A model generated the notes under the pieces. That model was not told where the DNA came from and made no database searches. It saw only the letters and a program-made list of their open reading frames with translations. Positions 29,209 through 35,663 of a stretch of 35,663 bases of DNA are shown here, in pieces; position 1 is the stretch's first letter, and every line of letters begins with the position of its first letter. Made by a program: the position numbers and the translations under genes. The stretch comes from Streptomyces antimicrobicus (lineage in GTDB: Bacteria > Actinomycetota > Actinomycetes > Streptomycetales > Streptomycetaceae), in the NCBI RefSeq assembly GCF_020532625.1, contig NZ_JAJAUY010000059.1:1-35663 (forward strand), read 5' to 3'.

Positions 29209-30297
29209 GCGGATCCCGCTGCGCGGGTGCTGCTGGGTGTCACCGCCGACTTGGCTGCGCCGTCGTCCTGGTGACACCGCCCCGCCTGGGCGCCGACCGC
29301 TGTGGCCGTACCGGGCCGCTGTGCCGGACCCGGCCGCTGTGCCGTACCCGGCCAGGTGGTTGCCGTGGCCGGGCGGTTGCCGTGACTGAGTCGGTGTCAC
29401 CGCTGAGTGGGTGTCACCGCCACCGGGCGCTGCTGGGTGCTCCCACCGTCTGGGTGGGTGCCGCTGTTTGCGTGTCACCGCTGTCTGGGAACGCGGCCGC
29501 TTGTGCAGGAGCCAGCGCCGCCTGGACGTCGTCGCTGAGCGGGCGTCAGCGCCGAGTGGCTGCCGCTGCTGTGCCGGCGTCGCCGCCGTCCCGGTGCCAC
29601 CGCCGTGCGGTGGCACCGCCGTCCATGTGTCATCGTCGCCCCGGCGCCCTCGCTGTCCGGCTGTCGCCGCCGTCCCGGTGCCGCCGCCGCCCCGGCTGTC
29701 GCCGCTGTCCTGGCGTCACCACCGTCCCGGGCGTCGCCGTCCCGGCGTCGCCTGTGGTCCGGGGCGCCCGCTGGCCGGGTGGACTCGCTGTCGGGGAGGC
29801 AGCGCCGTTGCGGCGCAACCGCTCGTGGGGCGCCGGGCGCTGTCGAGCGGCGGTCGGTGCGGGGTCGTGGCTGAGTGGGTGTCACCGCTCAGCTGGGATC
29901 GTCGGCTCCGGGCGTCGCTGCTGGGTCGCATCGGCGTACGAGCCCGTCGCCGACGGTCCGTGGTGGCGCGTCGCTGCCCGGGGTGGCGGTGCTGTCCGTG
30001 GGGTCCCGTCGTCCTCGTGCCGCTGCCGGCCGGCGTCACCGCCGTGCCGGGGCGTCGGCAGGGGTGCCGGGGTGGTTTCGGGGCCCCGGCACCCCTGTTG
30101 TGCGATGGATCGCCGCGTTCTGCCATGGTCCGCCCGGGGGATGCTTTCCGCCACTCGGGGCGCGGGGCGAGCCCGCACCCCCACCCCGCACGCCCACCCG
30201 CACCCCCGCCCTCCGCCCCCGGCCGGGGCTCGGGCGGGGTCCGCGGGCGGCAGGGGCCTGGCGTGGGAAGTGGGGCCCCTGCCGTGCTCGGGCCGGG
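29209..30297. repeat. 1.1-kb non-coding, repeat-rich gap
   Basis: Between the GT87/PAP2 and P450 genes no gene can be supported. Units around GCTGTGCCGTACCCGGCC recur at 29300-29370. GTGTCACCGC recurs at about 29237, 29395, 29412, 29475 and 29879. 29580-29760 is built from GTCGCCGCCGTCCCGG-like units. Open frames on both strands give only Arg/Pro/Ser/Cys-rich low-complexity protein without conserved blocks. Confidence 0.75.
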
Positions 30298-31542
30298 TCA
30301 GGCGGGGCTGACCTGGAGTTCCTTGATGCCGTTGAGCCAGGCCGCGCGCAGGCGGCGGGGGCCCCCGCCGGTCAGGCGCAGGTCGGGCAGGGTGTCGGCG
30401 AGGGCGTTGAAGATCAGGTCGATCTCCAGGATCGCCAGGGACTTGCCGAGGCAGAAGTGCGGGCCGCCACCGCCGAAGCCCAGGTGGGGGTTGGGGTCGC
30501 GGGTGATGTCGAAGACGTCGGGGTCGGTGAAGACCTCGGGGTCGTGGTTGGCCGAGGAGTAGAACAGGCCGACGCGGTCGCCCGCCCGGATCTTCTGGCC
30601 ACCCAGCTCGGTGTCCTGGGTGGCCGTGCGCTGGAAGGACACCACCGGGGTGGCCCAGCGCACGATCTCCTCGGCGGCGGTCGAGGGCCGGGTCGCCTTG
30701 TACCGCTCCCACTGCTCGGGGTGGGTCAGGAAGGCGTACATGCCGTGGCTGATGGCGTTGCGCGTGGTCTCGTTGCCCGCGACGGCGAGCAGCAGGACGA
30801 AGAAGCCGAACTCGTCCGAGCTGAGGTTGCCCTGCCCCTCGGCCGCCACCAGCTGCGTCACGATGTCCTTGGCGGGGCACTCCTTGCGCTGGGCGGACAT
30901 GTTCATGGCGTAGCCGATGAGTTCGACCGCCGCCTCGGAGCCGACCTCCTCGGTGATGGCGTACTCCGGGTCGTCGTAGGCGATCATCTTGTTCGACCAG
31001 TCGAAGATCCGGGAGCGGTCCTGCTGCGGTACGCCGATCAGTTCGGCGATGGCCTGCAGGGGCAGCTCGCAGGCGATCTTGGTGACGAAGTCGAACGAGC
31101 CGCCCCCGGCCGCCGCCTTGGCCTCGGTGACGATGCCGCGGGCGCGTTCGCGCAGGGCCCCCTCCAGGCCGCGGATGGCGCGCGGGGTGAAGCCGCGCTG
31201 CACGATCTGGCGGACCCGGGTGTGCTCCGGCGGGTCCATGTTCAGCATGATCAGGCGCTGGGCATCTATCTGTTCGCGCTGGATGCGTTCGTTGAAGCGG
31301 ATGATCGCGGTGTTGGCGTGCGAGGAGAACAGCTCGGGGTGCGTGGAGACGTACTTGACGTCCGCGTGCCGGGTGACGGCCCAGTAGCCCTCGTCGTCGA
31401 AGCCGGTGACACCGCGGCGCTGCGGGCACCACCACACCGGAGCCGTCTGCCGCAGCAGGGCGAACTCGGGGAAGGGAACGCGGTCCTGGAGCAGGTCGGG
31501 ATCCGTGGCGTCGAAGCCTTCGGGCAGCGCGGGGCAGGGCAT
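30298..31542 (-). CDS. Cytochrome P450, CYP125/steroid-hydroxylase-like
   Basis: A 414-residue P450. The I-helix is AVAGNETTRNAISHG, the ExxR is in EEIVRWATPV, and the heme loop FGGGGPHFCLGKSLA has Cys near residue 364. The segment FSSHANTAIIRFNERIQREQ to LIMLNMDPPEHTRVRQIVQRGFTPRAI closely resembles CYP125-type enzymes, which oxidise the terminal side-chain carbon of cholesterol and related steroids. ATG 31542 has GGAG five bases upstream; GTG 31548 is possible. It is divergent from a steroid-type thiolase with KstR-like sites between them, supporting a role in steroid or branched-lipid side-chain oxidation. No ferredoxin gene is adjacent. Confidence 0.88.
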   Translation of the reverse strand: MPCPALPEGFDATDPDLLQDRVPFPEFALLRQTAPVWWCPQRRGVTGFDDEGYWAVTRHADVKYVSTHPELFSSHANTAIIRFNERIQREQIDAQRLIMLNMDPPEHTRVRQIVQRGFTPRAIRGLEGALRERARGIVTEAKAAAGGGSFDFVTKIACELPLQAIAELIGVPQQDRSRIFDWSNKMIAYDDPEYAITEEVGSEAAVELIGYAMNMSAQRKECPAKDIVTQLVAAEGQGNLSSDEFGFFVLLLAVAGNETTRNAISHGMYAFLTHPEQWERYKATRPSTAAEEIVRWATPVVSFQRTATQDTELGGQKIRAGDRVGLFYSSANHDPEVFTDPDVFDITRDPNPHLGFGGGGPHFCLGKSLAILEIDLIFNALADTLPDLRLTGGGPRRLRAAWLNGIKELQVSPA

Positions 31543-31595
31543 CGGCACTCCAAGGTCGGGAAGTCTGACGACCCATCAGATGTTGGCTTGAACGT

Positions 31596-31609
31596 AGTAA
31601 CGAGTTCTA
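31596..31609. promoter_or_regulatory. KstR-like operator 1
   Basis: AGTAACGAGTTCTA matches the KstR consensus T-NN-AAC-NN-GTT-NN-A at seven of eight fixed bases (first base A instead of T). It lies 54 bases upstream of the P450 start codon. Confidence 0.5.
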
Positions 31610-31711
31610 GAAGAGGCAAGGGTCGCCGCACCAACTGTTGCGTGTGGAATCCGTGCAGGGCGGGTGCAAGACCCTTGTGCGGTCGGGCCGAGGGTCGTAA
31701 GACTGCGGGGA

Positions 31712-31733
31712 GAACTAGAACGCGTACTAGTTC
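31712..31733. promoter_or_regulatory. KstR-like operator 2 (22-base near-perfect palindrome)
   Basis: GAACTAGAACG faces CGTACTAGTTC with one mismatch in eleven pairs. The inner TAGAACGCGTACTA fits the KstR consensus T-NN-AAC-NN-GTT-NN-A at seven of eight fixed bases. It lies 50 bases before the thiolase start codon, where a TetR-family repressor would block the promoter. Confidence 0.65.
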
Positions 31734-31782
31734 GGGTGGGGCGCCGGGACGGCCCGCCCGCCGTGCAGGAGAGGACGAGCTC

Positions 31783-32952
31783 ATGGCCGCGGAACCCGTC
31801 ATCGTCGAAGCCGTACGCACCCCCATCGGCAAGCGCGGCGGCGCGCTCGCCAACCTCCACCCCGCCTACCTCCTGGGCGAGACCTACCGCGAGCTCCTGG
31901 CCCGAACCGGAATCCGCCCCGACTGCGTCGAGCAGATCGTCGGCGGCACGGTCACGCACGCCGGCGAGCAGTCCATGAACCCCGCCCGCAACGCCTGGCT
32001 CGCCATGGGCCTGCCGTACGAGACCGCCGCGACCACCGTGGACTGCCAGTGCGGCTCCTCCCAGCAGGCCAACCACATGGTGGCCAACATGATCGCCGGC
32101 GGGGTCATGGACATCGGCATCGCGTGCGGCGTCGAGGCGATGAGCCGGGTCCCGCTCGGCTCGGGATCCAAGCACGGGCCGGGCAAGCCGTTCCCGGACG
32201 AGTGGAACGTCGACCTGCCCAACCAGTTCGAGGCCGCCGAACGCATCGGCCGCCGCCGCGGCCTGACCCGCGACGACGTCGACCGGCTGGGCCTGCTGTC
32301 CCAGGAGCGGGCGGCCGCGGCCTGGGCCGAGGAGCGCTTCAAGCGCGAGACCTTCGCGGTGCAGGTGCCCACGACCGAGGAGGAGCAGCGGGCCGGGCAG
32401 GGCATGTGGCGGCTGGTCGACCGGGACGAGGGGCTGCGCGACACCGGCATGGAGGCCCTGGCCCGCCTCAAGCCGGTCATGCCCACGGCCATCCACACCG
32501 CCGGGAACTCCTCGCAGATCTCCGACGGCGCCGCGGCCGTGATGTGGGCCTCGCGCAAGATGGCCCGCGCGCTCAAGCTGAAGCCGCGGGCCCGGATCGT
32601 CGCCCAGACGCTGGTCGGCGCCGACCCGCACTACCACCTCGACGGGCCGATCGACGCGACCCGGGCGGTGCTCGGCAAGGCCGGGATGTCGTTGAAGGAC
32701 ATCGACCTGGTGGAGATCAACGAGGCCTTCGCCGCGGTCGTGCTGAGCTGGGCGAAGGTCTTCGACCAGGACCTGGAGAAGGTCAACGTCAACGGCGGGG
32801 CCATCGCCCTGGGCCACCCGGTCGGGGCCACCGGCGCCCGGCTGATCACCACCGCGCTGCACGAGCTGGAGCGGCGGGACAAGGAGTTCGCGCTGATCAC
32901 GATGTGCGCGGGCGGGGCGCTGGCGACCGGCACGATCATCCAGCGGCTGTAG
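31783..32952 (+). CDS. Steroid-type 3-ketoacyl-CoA thiolase (acetyl-CoA C-acyltransferase)
   Basis: A 389-residue thiolase. The nucleophile Cys90 is in VDCQCGSSQQANHM, followed by GGVMDIGIACGVEAMSRVP. EINEAFAAVVLSW, GGAIALGHPVGATGARL (catalytic His) and MCAGGALATGTI (second Cys) are in place. The length is normal. The sequence is closest in style to actinobacterial steroid thiolases (FadA5/FadA6-like), which release acetyl-CoA or propionyl-CoA from side-chain or ring CoA esters. The ATG has GGAGAGGA seven bases upstream. It is divergent from the CYP125-like gene and shares its regulatory gap. A long terminator follows, so it seems monocistronic. Confidence 0.92.
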   Translation: MAAEPVIVEAVRTPIGKRGGALANLHPAYLLGETYRELLARTGIRPDCVEQIVGGTVTHAGEQSMNPARNAWLAMGLPYETAATTVDCQCGSSQQANHMVANMIAGGVMDIGIACGVEAMSRVPLGSGSKHGPGKPFPDEWNVDLPNQFEAAERIGRRRGLTRDDVDRLGLLSQERAAAAWAEERFKRETFAVQVPTTEEEQRAGQGMWRLVDRDEGLRDTGMEALARLKPVMPTAIHTAGNSSQISDGAAAVMWASRKMARALKLKPRARIVAQTLVGADPHYHLDGPIDATRAVLGKAGMSLKDIDLVEINEAFAAVVLSWAKVFDQDLEKVNVNGGAIALGHPVGATGARLITTALHELERRDKEFALITMCAGGALATGTIIQRL

Positions 32953-33043
32953 CCGGTCGCAGCCGCAGCCGGGCGCAGTCGGTGCCGCTGCCGCCGCCAC
33001 CGGCCGGGGTGAGCCCGTACGGACCCTGTGGGATGGGGAAGCA

Positions 33044-33092
33044 GAAGGCCCCGGCGGGCCGGACCTGGGGAGGTCGGCCTGCCGGGGCCTTC
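33044..33092 (+). terminator. Terminator of the thiolase gene
   Basis: A 12-bp perfect stem GAAGGCCCCGGC/GCCGGGGCCTTC (33044-33055 with 33081-33092), prolonged inward by GGCCGGACC/GGTCGGCC with one bulged base. It lies 90 bases after the thiolase stop. Confidence 0.82.
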
Positions 33093-33203
33093 GTACGTCT
33101 GCGGGGTGCTGCTGCGGGGCGCCTGCGCGAGTGCTGCTTCGGTGGCGCCTGCCGGGGGTGCCGCGTCGGTGGCGCGGGTCACCGGTCCGGGCGTGGCTCT
33201 GGT

Positions 33204-33608
33204 CTAGTACCAGTGGTTGGCCTGCCAGAAGTTCCAGGCGCCGACGGGGCTGCCGTAGCGGGCGTTCATGTAGTCCAGGCCCCACTTGATCTGGGTGGCG
33301 GGGTTGGTCTTCCAGTCCGCGCCGGCGGAGGCCATCTTCGAGGCGGGCAGGGCCTGGACCAGGCCGTAGGCGCCGGAGGAGGCGTTGGTGGCGGTGTGGT
33401 CCCAGCCGCTCTCGTGCGACACGATCTTGTCGAACGCGGCGAACTGCGCGGGGTCCTTGATCATCTGCTGGGCGATCGCCTTGGCGCTGGTCGGGGCGGC
33501 CTGGGCCGGAACGGCGGCCAGCAGGGAGCCGGCGGCCGCCAGGCCGACGACGGTGCCCGCGAGGGTCTTGTGGGAAGCGGCGATGCGGCGGATGACGGAG
33601 CGGGACAC
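33204..33608 (-). CDS. Secreted transglycosylase (SLT-like) protein
   Basis: A 134-residue exported protein. Residues 1-38 form a signal peptide (VSRSVIRRIAASHKTLAGTVVGLAAAGSLLAAVPAQA-AP). The mature part is a short lysozyme-like domain: FDKIVSHESGW with the probable catalytic Glu66, then ASSGAYGLVQALPASKMASAG and TQIKWGLDYMNARYGSPVGAWNFWQANHWY. This is the compact SLT/Rpf-like form common in Streptomyces, which cleaves peptidoglycan glycan strands during growth or spore germination. GTG 33608 has GGAAGG six bases upstream. A ~120-base structured leader precedes it. Confidence 0.9.
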   Translation of the reverse strand: MSRSVIRRIAASHKTLAGTVVGLAAAGSLLAAVPAQAAPTSAKAIAQQMIKDPAQFAAFDKIVSHESGWDHTATNASSGAYGLVQALPASKMASAGADWKTNPATQIKWGLDYMNARYGSPVGAWNFWQANHWY

Positions 33609-33733
33609 GGAAGACCTTCCGTAGGGGACAGGGGCGGTCGCGGCATGCCGCAGGCATGCGTGAGCCACTCACGCGAGGGAGAGGGGTTCGTCCCGGCGGG
33701 GGGCCTGCGCCCCGGCCGCCTCGGCGACAACAC

Positions 33734-33763
33734 CAGTTAGCCAGGCCGGGAACCGCCTGGCAA
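33734..33763 (-). promoter_or_regulatory. Candidate promoter of the transglycosylase gene
   Basis: On the leftward strand TTGCCA (33758-33763) and TAACTG (33734-33739) are separated by 18 bases. Transcription from here would give a 5' UTR of about 120 bases with two hairpins (GCATGCCTGCGGCATGC and CGTGAGTGGCTCACG). The motif CTAGTAG occurs twice further upstream (33774-33780 and 33855-33860 regions). Confidence 0.45.
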
Positions 33764-33896
33764 CGCCCCCCTGCTACTAGCGGCGGTCGCAGGAACCGGG
33801 CCCGTGGCCGCCCGCTCGGCCCGTGCGGGCGCGCCCGGGACGGGGGTGGGGGTCTACTAGGCGGGGTCGAATGTGACGTGGGTCCTGTGGGCCGCC

Positions 33897-34802
33897 TCAC
33901 CGCCAACGGGCCCGGATGTCGCTTTCTGTCACGACTTGTACCTGTTTTTGGGGTGTGGTGCGGGCCACTTCACCCCCCGAATCGAAGGCCACCGGCGCGT
34001 CGAACGCCGCTTTCCTCGTCGCGCGGCGCAGCGCCTTGAGCACCGTGCCGCCCAGGGTCAGGGTGAGGACGACGGTCAGCACGGCCCGGCCGAGGTCCCA
34101 GCCCGCGGAGGTCGCCAGGCAGTACGCGGCGAACCGGGCCAGGTTCGCGGGCACCGGGTCCCCGGGGTGGAAGGAGATGCCCTGCCCCATGCCCTGCAGG
34201 AGCACCCAGCCCTGAAGGTTCATGGCGGTGCCGTACGCGAACGAGCCCGCGAAGCCGTACGCCGCCAGCATGGCCAGCTCGGCCCGGCCCCGGATCCGCT
34301 CCGGTCCCGGCAGCAGGCCGGCGCCGAGCGAGAACCAGCCCAGGGCCAGCATCTGGAACGGCATCCAGGGCCCCACCCCGCCCGTGAGCAGGGCGGAGGC
34401 GAACATCGTGACGGCCCCGAGGACGAAACCGAAGCCGGGCCCCAGCACGCGGCCGCTGAGCACCATGAGGAAGAACATCGGCTCCAGGCCGGCGGTCCCG
34501 GCGCCCAGCGGCCGCAGGGCGGCCCCGACGGCGGCGAGCACCCCGAGCATCGCCACGGCCTTGGCGTCCATGCCCTGGTCGGCCAGGGTCGCCACGACCA
34601 CCGCGACGAGCAGCGGGAGCAGGGCGGCGAAGAGCCAGGGGGCGTCCTGGGAGTGCGCGAGCCCGGACTGCCGGTCGGCCAGCAGCGGCCAGCCGAAGGC
34701 GGCGATGCCGATGAGGGTGACCAGCAGCAGGGCGGCCGCCCCGCGCGGCCCGATCCGGACGGGGCGGCTGCGGCCCCGGGGTGCGGGCGTGCGGCGGCTC
34801 AT
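33897..34802 (-). CDS. ECF transporter S component (vitamin/cofactor uptake)
   Basis: A 301-residue membrane protein. Segments AALLLVTLIGIAAFGWPLL, WLFAALLPLLVAVVVATLA, AVAMLGVLAAVGAALRPLG, EPMFFLMVLSGRVLGPGFGFVLGAVTMFASALLTGGVGPW, QMLALGWFSLGAGLL and AYCLATSAGWDLGRAVLTVVLTLTLGG give about seven helices. The G-P-W-x-P-F-Q-M motif is typical of the S components seen next to fused ECF ATPases in actinomycetes. The ligand (possibly cobalamin or another vitamin) cannot be read. The start overlaps the stop of the ATPase gene (ATGA), so the two are co-translated. The C-terminus has a ~50-residue hydrophilic extension. Confidence 0.87.
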   Translation of the reverse strand: MSRRTPAPRGRSRPVRIGPRGAAALLLVTLIGIAAFGWPLLADRQSGLAHSQDAPWLFAALLPLLVAVVVATLADQGMDAKAVAMLGVLAAVGAALRPLGAGTAGLEPMFFLMVLSGRVLGPGFGFVLGAVTMFASALLTGGVGPWMPFQMLALGWFSLGAGLLPGPERIRGRAELAMLAAYGFAGSFAYGTAMNLQGWVLLQGMGQGISFHPGDPVPANLARFAAYCLATSAGWDLGRAVLTVVLTLTLGGTVLKALRRATRKAAFDAPVAFDSGGEVARTTPQKQVQVVTESDIRARWR

Positions 34803-35663
34803 CGGGCGTCCTGCGGGTCAGGTCCCGAGACGCGGTAGGTGCGGCCGGGACGGAGGGGGCGGGCGGGGGAGGGTTCGCCGGTCGCGGGCACCGGGACGCT
34901 GCCGGGCAGCGGCTCGGGGACCTCGGGGGTCTCCGGCAGGGCCTCGGCGACCTGGGCCAGGGTGAGCCACGGGTCCGGGGCCAGGACCTTGGCGATCTGG
35001 GGGGCGTAGGCGGGGGAGGAGGTCACGACCTCGGCCGTCGGGCCGTCCGCGACGATCTCGCCGCCGGCCAGGATCACCACCCGGTGGGCCAGCTCGGCGG
35101 CGAGTTCCACGTCGTGCGTGGCCAGGACCACGGCGTGGCCCCGGGCCGCCAGGTCGCGCAGGATCTCGATCAGCCGGGCCTTGGCGGCGTAGTCCAGGCC
35201 CCGCGTCGGTTCGTCGAGCAGGAGCAGCCCGGGTCGGCCGGTCAGGACGAGGGCGAGGGCGAGCGCGAGGCGCTGGCCCTCGGAGAGGTCGCGCGGATGG
35301 GTGTCGTCCGGGACGCCGGGCAGCAGAGCGGAGACCAGGGCCCGGCAGGTGCCGGGCTCGGCCCGGGCGTCGAGGTCGGCGGCGGCGCACTCGGCCGCGA
35401 CCGTGTCGGCGTACAGCAGGTCGCGGGGCTCCTGCGGGACCAGGCCCACCCGGCGGACCATCTCGGCGGGCCGGGTGCGGTGCGGGACCTTGCCGGCGAC
35501 GGTGACCGAGCCCGCGGCCGGCTCGATCATGCCGGTCAGGGCGGCCAGCAGGGTGGACTTGCCGGCGCCGTTGCGGCCCATCAGGGCGACGGTCTCGCCC
35601 GGCCGGACGTCGAGGTCGATGCCGCGGAGCACCTCCGTACGGCCGCGCCGTACGCCGAGGCCG
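34799..35663 (-). CDS. ECF/ABC transporter ATP-binding protein (partial, continues past the right edge)
   Basis: The visible 287 residues are the C-terminal nucleotide-binding domain: Walker A GRNGAGKST, Q-loop LVPQEP, signature LSEGQRLALALALVL, Walker B LLLLDEPTRGLD and H-loop ATHD. The frame is open through the window edge (GLGVRRGRTEVLRGIDLDVRPG), so the start lies outside; in related clusters this is often a double-ATPase protein. The ~70 residues after the domain are Pro-rich (PETPEVPEPLPGSVPVPATG). It powers the S component encoded directly downstream. Confidence 0.9.
   Translation of the reverse strand, partial: GLGVRRGRTEVLRGIDLDVRPGETVALMGRNGAGKSTLLAALTGMIEPAAGSVTVAGKVPHRTRPAEMVRRVGLVPQEPRDLLYADTVAAECAAADLDARAEPGTCRALVSALLPGVPDDTHPRDLSEGQRLALALALVLTGRPGLLLLDEPTRGLDYAAKARLIEILRDLAARGHAVVLATHDVELAAELAHRVVILAGGEIVADGPTAEVVTSSPAYAPQIAKVLAPDPWLTLAQVAEALPETPEVPEPLPGSVPVPATGEPSPARPLRPGRTYRVSGPDPQDAR

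Noticed and set aside
29271..30562. Long rightward frames of about 350-380 codons between the GT87/PAP2 and P450 genes
   Set aside because: They consist of repeated Arg/Pro/Cys/Ser low-complexity residues, lack ribosome sites and run into the antisense of the P450; a GC-rich genome yields such frames by chance.
29875..31782. Extension of the thiolase frame more than 1900 bases upstream
   Set aside because: The frame is antisense to the P450; the ATG at 31783 has a good ribosome site and begins the conserved thiolase N-terminus.

Overview
The window reads as a piece of an actinomycete chromosome, almost certainly Streptomyces or a close relative. The base composition is very high in G+C with G/C at third codon positions. 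Start codons are ATG, GTG or occasionally TTG behind GGAGG-type ribosome sites. The gene families are typical of that group (TerD, DUF4383, DUF2277, DedA, PhoD-like phosphatase, DHA2 MFS pumps, a GT87/PAP2 fusion), and there is one TTA leucine codon of the bldA-dependent kind.

Left part (50-6100): a TerD-domain gene stands divergent from a tight four-gene operon: a CitE/HpcH-like lyase, a large double phosphoribosyltransferase protein (TRSP and PELOTA-type regions), a HAD phosphatase and an O-methyltransferase. All joints overlap by 1-4 bases. This matches the Ter-associated pathway predicted from comparative genomics to make a nucleoside-like metabolite; here a methyltransferase is translationally coupled to it. 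A leftward group follows (coiled-coil protein, DUF4383 membrane protein, FmdB zinc ribbon).

8.7-9.6 kb: a tRNA-Val(UAC) gene is followed about 660 bp later by a second copy of its last 36 bp. Between them lie a gutted tyrosine-integrase remnant, imperfect direct repeats that may be integrase arm sites, and one small Cys/His protein gene. This looks like the scar of an integrative element. Next come a 5'-truncated CU044_5270-type gene, a PNPOx-family protein, DUF2277 and a small secreted, membrane-anchored protein.

12-16 kb: a long intergenic minisatellite, then DedA, a PhoD-like phosphatase whose ribosome site is folded into a hairpin, and a secreted HNH nuclease.

16-25 kb: a yybP-ykoY (Mn2+) riboswitch precedes a TMEM165/GDT1-family transporter, which meets a DHA2 pump tail to tail and shares the bases of the stop codons. 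The pump is divergent from an XRE-cupin regulator. Then come a HAD phosphatase with a strong leader hairpin, 1 kb of repeats, a peptidoglycan-binding membrane protein, and a DHA2 pump with a cytosolic winged-helix-like tail.

25-35.7 kb: GNAT and NTF2-like genes, an ABM monooxygenase, a GT87/PAP2 membrane protein with a TTA codon, another 1 kb repeat-rich gap, and a divergent CYP125-like P450 / steroid-type thiolase pair with two KstR-like operators between them. The window ends with a secreted transglycosylase-like protein and an ECF-type transporter (S component plus ATPase) that runs off the right edge.

All calls come from reading the sequence and recalling family features; no database search was run.
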